From the NCBI RefSeq assembly GCF_040054535.1, contig NC_090780.1, forward strand, positions 3,058,001 to 3,122,000: a DNA stretch of 64,000 nucleotides. Direction: 5' to 3'. This document shows positions 48,107 to 61,398 of this stretch, in pieces. Origin of the DNA: Antennarius striatus (Eukaryota > Chordata > Actinopteri > Lophiiformes > Antennariidae). The notes beneath the pieces were generated by a model that was not told the origin of the DNA, did no database searches, and saw only the letters and a program-made list of their open reading frames with translations. A program made the position numbers and the translations under genes. Position 1 is the stretch's first letter. Every line of letters starts with the position of its first letter.

Positions 48107-49788
48107 AGGACCGATAACTGGGTGGCAGTTGAGAAAAGACTGTTTCGCTAAATCACTCTATAATCCAGATGATCACACAGGAGAATAGGTTTCATCTCGA
48201 CCGCCGCCGCGTTGACCCCCCCTCTGCTGCATCGCTGACAAAAGAGGTGCTCCTTTTTCTCTGTTTAGAAGCATACATGAAATAATGCATAAAAAAAGTC
48301 TTAAAGCAGTTACAATTTTTTATTACCCCTGTCTTCATCCTGATGTGAATATTATCAAATATCCGGACATTTCTTGGTTAAAAGTGCCTTTACCATTCTA
48401 CTAATCTGTATCATGTCGTTTTTAAAGCACAGAATACACAGCATTGACTGAACACATGCTCTTCTTTTTTTCATCTGGACTTCTTAGCCTAAAAAGATTC
48501 ATTTTGGAATAAATTATTGAACTCATTGTGCTTGTGTTCACTCTTAAATATATTTTTTCCCAACTTGCTGGTGTCTCCCTGCAGGATACAATCACACACA
48601 CACACCCTCCAGCCTGGTTGTAACCGGAGCTGAGCTCAGTCACGCTGCCACTCTAAACTCTTCACCTTTACCATTTTCTAGAGCGAGTTTCAACCTTTCT
48701 TTAAGTGCATGTCCTGCGTCAGTCCTCAAAGGTGATGGCTGCTTTATTCAGTCTGGACTTTTATTTGGTGGTACTTGTGGCAAATCCATGAGAACATTTT
48801 TATATTTAAATGTATACATGTTTTAGAAACTGACTTTTTTTTTAAAATCTATTGGTTCAATCACAAATTTTTTTGGGAATGATATTTAGTCCTGCCCTCC
48901 ATTGACAAAAACCAATCTGTGCTCATTCGCAGCCATCTGTCTGTCACCAGATGCTGATTATCCTATCATTATTCCCATTGTGCACCTGTGGCACACCCTC
49001 TCTTTGTTTTATTATTCCATTTCTTCTTTGTCATGGAACATGGAGTAACATAATTTTACACTCTTTGAATGGTGTCCCTTACATAGTATTTAGTCCACTA
49101 GCCTGTGAGATTTCTAATAATAACGTGCTCCAAAGGGGGAAATGTCCATCTATAATTAGACAGCAGGCAGCACTGCAGCTGCTGGACACAACAGATGAAG
49201 GGATGCCTCTTTTTGAAACGCTTCAGCAAGGCGAAGTGCATAATTCAGCTTTTGAGCTGCTTCAAATCACTTTTTAATAAGCATCAGGGACACAAATCAG
49301 CAAGCCTGGGCCCTACAGAAAAAAGAAATAGAGAAACCAAATAAACCGTAGGTGTAAATTTTTTGTTTCCCTTCATAGGTTGTAGTTGCGGCTATCGACC
49401 ACTAGGGTGCAGCATCACATCAATCACAAGCCCATCCATCAACCTGATCTCCCGGTGGTAGATATACGATAACCTACTTGATTACAGTACTCTTTATGTA
49501 ACACACACTCCCCCACGCTGTGATCTAATTTAATGAGATAACAGAAAAATTTAAATTTGACCAAAGTCTGGGGTCAAAAAAAAAAGAAAAAAAAAGACAA
49601 GATAAAAAACAAAAACAAAACAAAAAAAACACACCCCCGAAAGCCGGCAGGGATGTTTGGCACCCATCCACTCATTGAGGGAGGAGGGGCTTGCCTCACT
49701 TCCTCAATTCCAGTCCTCATCTGTGGGCGGCAGTTAACGTGTGTTAGTCTCATCAGTGACACCTTCAAAATAAAAGAAACTACTTCCT
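48107..49788 (+). other. gpd1 3' UTR and intergenic DNA
   Basis: About 430 bases of probable 3' UTR, then non-coding sequence ending in an A-rich stretch (49574-49632). Human has COX14 between GPD1 and CERS5; no frame here encodes a recognisable COX14. Confidence 0.6.
48508..48513 (+). terminator. Likely gpd1 poly(A) signal AATAAA
   Basis: AATAAA, 402 bases after the stop codon, with the GT-rich TTGTGCTTGTGTTC about 15-30 bases downstream. Confidence 0.6.
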
Positions 49789-52700
49789 TTACAGTTCCAA
49801 CGTAAAAGCAGACTCAACCAGAAAGCGAATCAATTTCCTCCATCTAGCCCTGTCCTTTGAATCCTCTTCTCTCACACCAACTACCTTCATGTCCTCTTTC
49901 ATTACATCCATAAACCTCCTCTTTGGTCTTCCTCCAGGCCTCCTGCCTGGCAGTTCAGAACTCAGCATCCTTCTACCAATATATTCACTATCTCTCCTCT
50001 GGACATGTCCAAACCATCTCAGTCTGGCCTCTCTGACTTTATCTCCACAACCTCTAACATGTGCTGTCCCTCTGATGTACTCATTCCTGATCCTATCCTT
50101 CCTGGTCACTCCCAGAGAGAACCTCAGCATCTTCATCTCTGCTACCTCCAGCTCTGTCTCCTGTCTTTTCCTCAGTGACACTGTCTCTAGACCAAACAAC
50201 AGCGCTGGTCTCACCACAGTTTTGTACACCTTTCCTTTCATTTTAGCTGAAACTCTTCTATCACACACCACACCTGACACTTTCCTCCACCCGTTCCATC
50301 CTGCCTGGACACGCTTCTTCACCTCTTTTCCACACTCTCCATTGCTCTGGACTGTTGACCCTAAGTACTTCAAATCTTCCACCTTCTTGATCTCTTCTCC
50401 CTGTAACCTCACTCTTCCACTTGGGTCCCTCTCATTCACACACATGTACTCTGTCTTACTGCGGCTAACCTTCATTCCTCTCCTTTCCAGGACAAACCTC
50501 CACCTCTCTAGCTTCTCCTCCACCTGTTCCCTGCTCTCACTACAGATCACAATGTCATCTGCAAACATCATAGTCCATGGAGATTCCTGTCTCACCTCGT
50601 CTGTCAGCCTGTCCATCACCATAGCAACAAGAAGGGGCTCAGAGCTGATCCCTGATGCAGTCCCACCTCCACCTTGAACTCCTCTGTCACACCTACAGCA
50701 CACCTCACCACTGTCTTACAGTCCTCATACATGTCCTGCACCGCTCTAACATACTTCTCTGCCACTCCAGACTTCCTCATTCAATACCACAGTTCCTCTC
50801 TGGGCACCCTGTCATCAGCTTTCTCCAGATCTACAAAAACACAATGCAGCTCCCTCTGGCATTCTCTGTACTTCTCTATCAACATCCTCAAAGCAAATAC
50901 TGCATCTGTAGTACTCCTTTTTGGCATGAATCCATACTGCTGCTCACAAATGTTCACTTCTGCCCTTAGACTAGCTTCCACTACTCTTTCCCATAACTTC
51001 ATTGTATGGCTCATCAGCTTTATTCCTCTGTAGTTGCCACAACTCTGCACATCTCCCTTGTTCTTAAAAATGGGCACCAGCACACTTCTCCTCCATTCCT
51101 CAGGCATTCTCTCACTATCTAAGATCCTGTTGAACAACCCAGTCAGAAACTCTACTGCCACCTCTCCTAAACACTTCTAAACCTCTACAGGTATATCATC
51201 AGGACCGACTGCCTTTACACTCTTCATCATCTTCAATGCCCTCCTCACTTCATCCTGACTAATCTTTGCTACTTCCTGGTCCACAACAGTCACCTCTTCT
51301 AGTCTTTGTTGTCTCTCATTTTCCACGTTCATCAACTCTTCAAAGTACTCTTTCCATCTTCCCATCACACTACTGGCACCTGTCAATAGACTTCCATCCC
51401 TATCCTTAATCACCCTGACCTGCTGCACATCCTTCCCATCTTTGTCTCTGTCTTGCCAACCTGTATAGATCAGTCTCTCCCTCCTTACTGTCCAACCTAG
51501 CATACCAGTCATCAGAAGCTTCTTGTTTGGCCTTTGCTACCTCTACCTTCACCTTACGCTGCATCTCCCTGTACTCCTGTCTACTCTCCTCAGTCCTCTC
51601 AGTGTCCCACTTCCTCTTAGCTAACCTCTTTCTCTGTATACACTCCTGTACCTCCTCATTCCACCACCAAGTCTCCTTATCTACTTTCTTTCCAGATGAC
51701 ACACCAAGTACTCTCCTACCTGTCTCCCTGATCACATTAGCTGTGGTTTTCCAGTCATCTGGAACCATCTCCTGGCCACCCAGAGCCTGTCTTAACTCCT
51801 TCTTAAAAGTCATGCAACACTCTTCCTTTTTTAGCTTCCACCATTTCGTCTCCTGCTCTGCCTTTGCCCTCTTCATCTTCCTCACCACCAGAGTCATCCT
51901 ACACACCACCATCCTGTGCTGTTTGGCTACACTCTCACCTACCACTACTTTGCAGTCACTGATCTCCTTCAGGTTACACCGTCTACACAAGATGTAGTCT
52001 ACCTGTGTGCTCTTATAGGTCACCCTATGTTCCTGCCTCTTCTGGAAGAAAGTATTCACTACAGCCATTTCCATCCTTTTTGCAAAGTCAACTACCATAT
52101 GTCCTTCTGTGTTCCTCTCCTGGATACCAAACCTGCCCATCACCTCCTCATCACCTCTGTTTCCTGCACCAACATGTCCATTGAAGTCTGCACCAATGAC
52201 AACTCTCTCACTTCTAGGCATGCTCTGCATCACTTCATCAAAGTCCAGCCAGAATTTCTCCTTCTCCTCCAGCTCACATCCTACCTGTGGAGCATACCCA
52301 CTAACAACATTGAACATCACACCTTCTATTTCTAGCTTCAGACTCATCACTCTATCCGACACTCTTTTGACCTCCAGGACATTCCTAACAAACTCCTCCT
52401 TCAAGATAACTCCTACTCCATTTCTCTTCCCATCTACACCATAATAGAACAACTTGAACCCTGCTCCTAAACTTCAAGCTTTGCTACCTTTCCACCTGGT
52501 CTCCTGGACACACAGTATGTCTACCTTCCTCCTCTGCATCATGTCAACCAACTCTCTACCTTTTCCTGTCATAGTTACAACATTAAACGTCCCTACTCTG
52601 AGACCTATACTCTTGGCGTTCCTCTTCTCTGTCTTTGTGCGAGCACCTTTTCCTCCTCTCCTTCTTCGACCAACAGTAGTCCAATTTCCACTGGCGCCCT

Positions 52701-52880
52701 GTAGGTCAACAGCGCCGGTTGCGGTCGTTGTTAATCCGGGCCTTGACCGATCTGGTATGGAAGTCATTGGTTTGATTTGCATCTTTGATTTGACAAAAGT
52801 TTTACACCGGATGCCCTTCCTGACGCAACCCTCTGTATTTATCCGGGCTTGGGACCGGCACAATAAGACACTGGCTTGTG
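49789..52880 (-). mobile_element. RTE/BovB-like LINE, nearly full length, inactivated
   Basis: A non-LTR retrotransposon read on the minus strand. The 5' end near 52880 carries the GCACAATAAGACACTGG region common at the start of fish RTE-like elements (seen on the + strand). An apurinic-type endonuclease follows (LRVGTFNVVTMTG, QETRW near 52490, GADFNGHVG), then reverse transcriptase (MPEEWRRSVLVPIFKNKGD, NYRGIKLMSH, FADD at 50554-50565) and the C-terminal WFGHVQRRD/GRPKRRF region. Decay: in-frame stops at 52474-52476, 51177-51179 and 50781-50783, and frameshifts near 51410-51450 and 50620-50700. It is therefore dead. The 3' end is set by the end of the frame at 49789; flanking duplications were not found. 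Clade is inferred from protein motifs. Confidence 0.85.
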
Positions 52881-53532
52881 TCCTCTTGTGGCTACATTTA
52901 GTTTCAATTGCTAGAGAAAATTACCAGCTTCCAATATTTTACATACAGCTTTTAACAAATAAAATTACTAACAAATTACCAAGTTGACATTCATATATAA
53001 ACACATCAAGAATCTCAGTCTTGGTAGTTGTTTGGGAACAACTGTTAACAATTTTCCAGAAACACACATGCCACACAAGCATCAGTTTCAATTTTTAATA
53101 TTCTCATTAACACGTGTCCTTAATTAAAGATAAACCATCAAATCAGTGTTTTGTGCCTGACATGTATTAGAATATATATCTGGTTCTATTTGGAACGGAA
53201 ATATAATATAATAATGATTTTCACTGGAAATGTAAAACATTCTAAAGTTCTACCCGCAGAAGGTCGACACACATCAAAGAGATAAAGGAACATTAACGGA
53301 AACGCATCGGTTTCCAACGACCTCCCATTGCGTACTCTTATTTTGAAAATCCTGACCGGAAGCCGCTGCTTTGCAGTCCGTTACACTTCACAGCCGTGCG
53401 GTGAGGTTGAGTGCGGCCAGTCATCTTCCTACCCACCCCGAGGCAGCGGGCACGTCCACCAAGTTTCGCACATCTTCTTTTCGGACGAGGAAGCCCATAA
53501 ATAACCGCCCGGGGAAGGTAGCGCTCAGAAAC
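52881..53532 (+). promoter_or_regulatory. Upstream and promoter region of cers5
   Basis: The first part is AT-rich and featureless. From about 53340 it becomes GC-richer, with an ETS-type site ACCGGAAG at 53355-53362 and the cers5 5' UTR to 53532. No TATA box at a suitable distance was identified. Confidence 0.45.
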
Positions 53533-53705
53533 ATGGCTGCTCTTTCAGCCTGGTTTTGGAACGAGAGGTTTTGGCTGCCGCACAATGTAACCTGGGCGGA
53601 TCTGGCGGACCCAGCTCCCGGGGTGGAGTACCCCAAAGCGGGGCACTTGTTGACTGCCATGCCGCTGGCTCTGGGGATCTTCTTCGTCAGGATCCTCTTC
53701 GAAAG
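53533..53705 (+). CDS. cers5: Ceramide synthase 5, first coding exon (gene continues beyond the window)
   Basis: N-terminal part of an ER-membrane ceramide synthase (acyl-CoA to sphingoid base transfer). The exon gives 57 codons plus two bases. Seen: [22 protein letters not shown], matching the family start with its NVT glycosylation sequon; a [11 protein letters not shown] segment; and TM1 ([16 protein letters not shown]). ATG at 53533 is in a strong context (A at -3, G at +4). Donor GTTCGT at 53706 is weak but falls where mammalian CERS5 exon 1 should end, after FER; the frame otherwise runs on to a stop at 53728-53730. CERS6 has a similar start, but the position after gpd1 favours CERS5. 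The catalytic TLC domain is outside the window; exon 2 was not found. Confidence 0.82.
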
Positions 53706-55309
53706 GTTCGTCCTCTCCACACGTGTGTGATGTTTCCTTGTTGTGAATTCCTTTCAGGTTATTTTGAAAGCTCATCAGAAGTATTTAGAATCTAATGACA
53801 TAATCTCATCATTAAACTACATCACTGAACAGTTCCTGTGGGTATTACAGGTTTGGATGGTGATGAGTAGTTTTTATCCGGTTAGATTAAACCTGACTTC
53901 CTCGTGATGAAAGCCTCAAAGGCTGGGTTCCCTCTCCTCCCTCAGTGCTTGTCCTCCCATTCAGTGAACTTCTCAGTGGTATCGTTCCTCTTATGAACAG
54001 TGTGATTGAACAAGGAAGCACAAATCTGATTTATTTTACTTTCAGAATCCACCACATGCTTCTCGATTCTGGAACCGACCAGTTTCTTCCAGAGCGTCTC
54101 GACACCCACCCCATCATTCAGTTGTCAGTCTTTTCAAGGTAGAAGGCAGAAGAATGTTGTCAGAGCGGAATGGTTTTAGGCCTGGGGGGTGGTGATGGAG
54201 TCCCAGTGGGTCTGGAGCCAAACACATGTGGACTGCTTTGGTACCTGATGCCTTATGTTCAAACTTGGACCCCCGGTGGTCGTGGGTTGTCTGACTGGTT
54301 CATCACCGGTTGGCTTGTCCTTTTGAATGTCGTATTATCATATTCAGTCAGTCATCCCTTTACCTGCGCAACAGGATCGGTGGGGTGGGGGGGATAATGA
54401 CCCATCAGCTCTCCCACACTGACTTGTGTCAGTCGTAATAGATGTCAGTGACAAGTCTTTCTCTACCTGACTATTTGCACAGGAAATGTGTGGGTAAATA
54501 GTGCTTGGCCTTTAACCATATTCAAAATGAGTTCCCACTGACCACACAGTTGGCGGCTTCCTCACAAACGTTACTCCTCGGTCTGTCAACATTAATATGT
54601 TAGTACACTACTTGTGATTGATCAGAAAATTTTTTCGCAGTTTTGATTAATACTTTCAACCTTAGTCGTGTGCACACTGGTGATGTCCTTCCTGTAAGCC
54701 AGAGGTGTCCCCAAGGGCCACATCAGCATGACGGCTGTCCTCAAAGGGCCGGATGTAACTTCTAAATGTAACTAAATGTAATGTAAAATAAAAGTAACTA
54801 TACTTAAATAACTCTGAATTTATTACTTATTCAAGTTACAGATATTACAGTTGGCCATAAAAAATGTGTTTGCTTTTTGTAAAACTATTTAAGCAAATAA
54901 AGAAGAAAAAAAAATCAAACACAAGTTAGGACATTAAATTCATTCGAAACATTTCTGTCAGAGTTAAAATGGGCTTGTCTGTTTTTTCCTCCCTCCCAAA
55001 AAAGTGCAAGTAAATTCTAATGTAAATCTGTGATTCATTGTGATTAATCACATTTTTTATTGCGATTAAAAATATTAACATTCCCAAATGATTAACATCG
55101 CTAGTGAATTAATCAAATTAATAGAGAACTATTAATTTTGATGTGGTCGCTTTTAAAGTTCTGTAAAATTCCTGGGATAACCTTTTTATATCCTGATCTG
55201 CACCTGAATTTAATGGATTCAATGGCCCACCCCTCCACAAAGCTTTGTGGAAACTGTTTGCATTGTTGTGTTTTTTTATTGAAATCTGTTCCAAATGTTT
55301 TGAGGCTTA

Positions 55310-55312
<3 letters not shown>

Positions 55313-55377
<65 letters not shown>
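55313..55377. repeat. (CA)n microsatellite
   Basis: About 32 uninterrupted CA units in cers5 intron 1. Open frames across it are artefacts. Confidence 0.97.
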
Positions 55378-55379
<2 letters not shown>

Positions 55380-58300
55380 ACCCGCCACACAACATCCTCC
55401 AGCTGTTGATGGCGGTGGTAATAACCTCCTTGGTGGAAGTAATTCGTATTTGAAAGTTTCCCATACGAGGTAAAAGTGAAAATGTCACACATTCGGAGGC
55501 AATTAAGTACAATTTAAAAAAAAAAAATTGCAGCCGACATTCTGCACCTTCAAAACATGCAGTCATTTTTTTTCCTGGTGTATTGATACTATGGAAAATG
55601 GGCAATAAAATAATCTTTAGTGACTGATAAACTAATACTTGTGATCAGATGGAATGTAAACTGTTCAGATGTTTCCTTTTGAACCCTCACTCGTGTGAAA
55701 CACTCGTGCAAATGTGCACTGAGTGGAGGCAGCAGGCGTGAGCCGTACACCTAACACCTCCAGGGCCACGTCCAGCCACAGCGTCAGGCTTCGTCTGTCA
55801 GTGAGGAGCAGATCAGATACTGGAGGTGTCCTGGTGCTGACCCCCCTGTCTCAGTGCCAGCAGGCTGACTCCTCCCTTCCAATAGAGACTCTTCCTCATC
55901 AAGGAGGATTTACTCTGATTGGCTCGTTCGTTTTGGAAGCCAGGAAATAAAAGAACTTCTGCAGAAACCAAACCTAGGATGCTGTTTGCACTTCCTGCCA
56001 CAAACTGGTTTTGATTCTCGGTGTTATTCAAGCGATGGTCTTTGTTTCCTTCTCACATGGAGCAGTAGAGTGGGGTGGTGATCCATTCTGTATTCACATT
56101 CAGTTTTTTTTTCCTTTTTTCTGTCCTCTGTTTCAGTTAACATGAAAGCCCATGTGATCGCTGAAAATGTCCCACCTGGACAGAGAGCGAGGCGTCAATC
56201 AAAATTACAGCAAATAAAAATTTTAGTTTACTCAAATTAGTGATCTTGACCTTGTGTATCAGAATTATTAACATTATATTTGGGTGTCTACTTAAAATCC
56301 ATTTGAATGCTGTGATTTATTATTAAAATATTTATTTTAGTAAGTTTTAATCAAAAATATTTTTTCCAGCTTTTCAAATGTGTGAATTTCATGCTTTTGT
56401 CTTATAGTAAATTAAATATTGTTGAGTTTTTGGTATTATTGGTTTAATTTGAATACATCAAGTCAGGTTGCATCCAATATCTGATGTTTTGTTCACCAAA
56501 TAAATCATATATTAATTTAGAAAGTGATTTTATCTAAATTATTCTGCATGTCTTACATGCAACCCTTAAGTAATGTTTTTATCTTTTGGCAATAAGAAAT
56601 AATAACCTCCAACAGCCATTCTTCACACACATGTTGCTGCGTTTATGGTGCTGAAACTAATGCTGATATTAGAATGAAACTTTCTGTAGCGCTCCTCCAG
56701 CATTTAAATTTTAACTCTTCTATCCATTCAAGCATAACTATTTCAACTTCTTTCTTAGCTGTTTTCAAGCTGACAGATAACCTGTTGGTGTATCTTTCTT
56801 GCTTTTCGTCTCACTGTTTTATCTCACTTGTATTAGCTGAACCTTAAAGATTAGATAACTCACTTCCTTAACCCCGGAAGAACACAGGTTATGGGCAAGA
56901 CGGAGACCTGAGTCGTGCTACGATCCTTTGCTCAATGTTTTTCAGCATTGTAGACTTCACATCCTGCCACTGTCAAAAACGGAATAAATGCATAAAAAAT
57001 TGCATTATCATACAAAGACAGAAGTCATGAGTGATTTCTGCAGCAGTTCCTGTTTCTGCGTAGCGCAGTGAAGCCTCTGCTGCAGCTGCTTCTTTTCCAG
57101 ACCAGTTTCTTCTTGTTTGATTCCAATCATTTCCTCGCTGCTGGCACCAACTTTGTACATCTGAGCAGCCAGGCTGCTCTGGGCGGACGAGCCTCGGCCC
57201 GTCTAATCCTTGTCATGTGTTGAATGGTTTTAAGACAACAAACAGGGATGTGTATGAGATGGTGTGGCCAGACTTGCCAAGTAATCTCTCGGCTTCTTTT
57301 TTGTTTTTTTTTATACTGTTTTTTTCTAGTGTATCTGGAGGGTTAAATACTTAACCTGAAGTATAGATAATGTATTCAACATTCTTGTTGTTCGCTTGGG
57401 TTTATGGCCCACTCAAAGTCACATTTCCTCCATGCTACTGTAATTTCTGTTTCACAACAGAAGTCAAATGAAGGCCACAATCACATCCAGTTCTAAACTA
57501 TGAATAGACCTCAGCCTGAGACGGGACGTTTTCCCAGGTTTCATGTAACTTACTGCTCTTCCCTCACAGGGGGTCAGTGCTGCTAGCGCCTTCATGCACA
57601 GACCCTACTGAGCCCGTCTGCTGGTAACCAGCTCTCTATGCATAAGATTGGTTAGGATCTGAGGAGTAACAGAGATGTCTTCACATTCAATAGAAGTGAA
57701 TTCTGTCTCGTTTTTTTTGCCTCCCGTTGCTGCCGTCCACCAATAAGCACCTCAGACTCAGACTTGCGTTGGCGCTTTCTGTATATCCATCCTTGTGTTT
57801 ATTTTAATGGTTTCAAGAGGAAGTCTGATCAGGGGTCATCTATTAAAACTACAAGACGTGCAGTAAGTGGAACCCTACTGGACTCTCAAATACAAATAAG
57901 GCTAGTGCTTTTTAGTTCTACTGAAGAAATCAGTCTACTTCACATTTTCTTAAACAAGAGCAAATAAGATACAACACAATAAATTCTTCATCACTAAATC
58001 AATGTTGTAAATGAGATTTTCTTGGTCCATTTAAAAACATAACATCTTCAAAAGTTCACTAAATAAAATGGTCTTTCATACTAGTTCAACAAAATCAGTG
58101 TGATGGACACATAAACCTCCACGAGTCACATTCATCCGTTCATTCACTGGGTTTGTTTCTCCTTCCAGATATCAGTGGGAACAATGAGCGTTAGCCCTTC
58201 CTGTTAGCATTGTTAACCTCAGGAGGAATGGGTTCTCAAACAGGCCTGTACATTTTCTTTGCTTCTTCGTGAACTGTACATAATCTCAGTGGTGACTGTC

Positions 58301-59023
58301 GATTCACAGCTGTAAGTTGAGTCGTGTGGTAAAAACAGTCCCAGGTATTGTCTGGAGCTGGGAGGAGGCTGGAGGCCATGATATCCATTTTCTGTTAATC
58401 ATCTAGCTGCATGTTTGGCCGTACAATTCTTCAGTTGTTCCAAACAGATTTTTATTTTAGGTATAATTGCCACCAAGCACATAGCATTTGATTGCTAAAG
58501 CTATTCAAGAATAGTAGCACCGACGTTTCACCCTTCACTGATACTACAGCTCCTCTTGTGACTGTTGCAGCTGAAAGACAGGTTTGTCTGACGTTTCTCT
58601 TGCAGTTCAGGTCTGTTTTTTCCATCCAATACACCCTTGACTTTTCCACACCCCAAACTGGCTGTTTACACGTTCCTATAATCCACTCTTTTTTTCTGTG
58701 AAGACCTACTGTATATGCTTGTTGTTGGGCTTGAGTGAATTGGAGACGACCAGAGGAGGTCACTCATGCTGAACATTCAGTCCATTATTCCTGACTGTGA
58801 GCTGTCGTCTAATTTTCTCTGTGTGAGCGAGACTCTGAGCGAATCTTTTTTTCTTTTTCAATGAACGAATCTAACCTTATCCCAGACTTAGGCTGCTATG
58901 CAAATCTGTGCTGCCATTAGCTCATGTTTGGTACCCGTGATGGAAGATCAGTTTAATTAAGGGATTGTTAGCTGTCGAACGTAGACCCTTAAAACTGCGT
59001 GTTGACATTGCTCATTACAATTG

Positions 59024-59052
59024 TTTCCTAGATAGTTGTTCTATCTAGGAAA
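59024..59052. repeat. Perfect hairpin, 12-bp arms
   Basis: TTTCCTAGATAG (59024-59035) and CTATCTAGGAAA (59041-59052) around TTGTT. It stands at the head of a 300-base stretch that also contains the hairpin at 59193-59218. Confidence 0.88.
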
Positions 59053-59192
59053 CTCGGGCAGCAAAGGGAATGAAAATGAGATGATGACCTTGGCCTTGAG
59101 AAAACTAGGTTGAGGTCAAATTGTAACTTTTGTACATTCAGGAACTGGATAAGATAGAAAGATGAGGAAGAAGGCCAATGTGAGTAAGACTG

Positions 59193-59218
59193 TAGATCAA
59201 AGCTAGTACTTTGATCTA
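59193..59218. repeat. Perfect hairpin, 10-bp arms
   Basis: TAGATCAAAG and CTTTGATCTA around CTAGTA. About 50 bases downstream begins AAGTAGGTTTGGGTAAAA and then GTCGTGGGATGTTGCAG, a pair of strings that recurs at 61907-61940. Confidence 0.85.
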
Positions 59219-61057
59219 TGACAGTAGGTCAGAGCTCTACCTTTGATCTTTGAGCTATGCAAGTAGGTTTGGGTAAAATTTTGAATTCACGGGTGTCGTG
59301 GGATGTTGCAGTCTCTGACTGCATTGAATCTTGTTGGTTTTGGGCCAGTTCGCTTTGCGTGTCAGTCCATTCATGTCAAATTGAAATTGTCCTTCAAACT
59401 TTATGCATCTGAAGGCTTCTCTTCTCTTTGCTTAAACAACTCATTTCTCTTTTCATTCTTTCACATTTGATGCATATCAATGAAATGCACTCGCTAGTCT
59501 GTTGGAGACAAACTGGGATCCTCCCAGAGGAGTTGGCTGGGGAAGGAGTCTGGGCTTTACTGCTAAAACTGCCTCCCCTGCAAGAAAGGCTCTGGATCGG
59601 TGGCTGAAAATGAGAACAAGTTTGGTGGAGACAAATATTTGTAACCCAACCTCTTTGTTCTTTATGTTTTCTTGAAACTAAAGATAATTTAAGGACAAGA
59701 ATAACAAAGACTGCTTAAAAGGGGAGGAATAAAACACCTTCGAGTGGCACAATGAAAACAAGGAGGACAAGGAGTGCAAGTTGATTGACATCAGACAAAA
59801 AGTAGTGGCTGTCATTTCTTGAGGGTAAACCGGTAGAACATGATGTTCAGGCTTCCGGGTTTTATGGGCCTCAGTATTTTGAGATGCAGCAATTTTGTCA
59901 GAATCTGATTCTTCACTGTTTGTAATCACTTGTGGTTGTCCTTAATTTAATGACCTACTACACACCAACAAGCATCAAGACATATTTTGGGTTTCTAGTA
60001 TCGCTTCTTGTTTTTCTTTCCTTTTGTGCTTTGAGGGTTTTATGCCAAATGAAATGAAAAGAATCTTTGGCCGTTTGTTTTGTACATTCTGGGATTGTAG
60101 CTGGGCAGACTGCTAAAGACCTGCTCATTCTAAGATAATGAAAACACATCTATTACTTAGTTTGAGGGTCATTATAGCTGAACAGTCTTATGTTCAAGGG
60201 CGGTAGAGAGAGAACAGATAGTCAACCACAATTTGTTCCCAGTGGCTGTTCCATTGGTTTGTGTGTGATAGTTTAAATAAGAATCACCCAGACGAGCTGG
60301 CCATGTCTTGCACGGTAACCTCTGCCACCGTATGACTGAAAAGTGCATTGATGACATGGTGAGACTATGTGTTAGAATAAGATGAACAGCATTTGCGTTT
60401 GTGCAGCACAGTTGTGTTCATCGTGTCTGACAAAGGACAGTTTGATCAATTATTGAAGGTGAGTTGAAAGCCACAGGAAATAGTAAAGGGTCGCGGTCAT
60501 TCTCGATTTCGAGGAGGCAACTGGGAATTTGCAGATTCTTTGCTCTGCCCACATATTTGCTCGTGTGCCAAGTCAGCAGATTACATTGTCACATGTGTTG
60601 CTCCACCGTCAGACTCCTGGGAAGAGTCGAGAGAGAGGACGCAGAGAGAAGGGAACGGTTAAAGGAGATGTGTGGTCAGAGTAGCATCGCCATCAATGGA
60701 CAGAACTTTGTCAATATTAGATGGAGGCAAGAGACTGAAAGTACCCTTGGCTTCATTCAAAGAGTGAGCACCAAACAGGACCAGACCAGGAAATGTCTGT
60801 AGAGGTGGTGTGGGAGTACAGATAAAGTTTAGGTCTGTAACAAATGAGAGTACAGTCAGATACAGGGACGTGACCTGGAGAATTTTTGCTGATGCCTGCT
60901 TTGTCCTTTAGTGTTCATGTGTTTGTTGGTAGAGGAATATTAGCAGAATACCCAACATGATGCCAGAAGATTTACCATGTGAATCTGGTACATTATCCAC
61001 CTTTAATAGTCCACACAATGGGGAAATTATGTTTTCCTCTCCAGTTTTCTGTACATG

Positions 61058-61398
61058 CATATATACATATGTGTTAGTCGGCATACACACACAAACATTG
61101 TACACAGGCCCCTGAACACAACACACACTAGGGGCCTGTAGGCATGCAGTTCATAACAAGGAGTACAGGGAGGTGGAGGGACGGGTCGCAACTTCGGGGG
61201 TGCGCCCCAATGAGCAGCTTGTGGGGGGGATGGCGCCTTGCTCAAGGGCGCCTCGGCAGTGGCTGGGAGGTGAGCTGACACCTCCCACTGTCAGCTCACA
61301 CTCCGAAGATGTCTGGCTGGAGCGGGAATCGAACCGCCGATGGCTGGGCGCTGTCTGGTTCCAAGACGTCCGCTCTACCGCTGAGCCACTGCCGCCCA
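61058..61398 (-). mobile_element. tRNA-headed SINE copy B (minus strand)
   Basis: On the minus strand the head GCAGTGGCTCAGCGGTAGAG (A box, about 61371-61390) and GGTTCGATTCCCGC (B box, 61322-61335) are clear tRNA-like pol III promoter elements. TGTACATG flanks the element at 61050-61057 and 61399-61406 and is a candidate target duplication. It is homologous to the copy at 36745-36995. It lies in cers5 intron 1. Confidence 0.72.

Noticed and set aside
48951..49277. 108-codon frame after gpd1 considered as cox14
   Set aside because: Sequence and length do not match COX14; no conserved motif.
49889..52987. Long + strand open frames (up to 262 codons) opposite the LINE
   Set aside because: They are shadows of the minus-strand endonuclease/reverse transcriptase frame and show no domain of their own.
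55113..55605. Cys-Val / His-Thr repeat frames at TG/CA arrays here and at 1424-1800, 17144-17586 and 61870-62247
   Set aside because: They are translations of dinucleotide microsatellites, not proteins.
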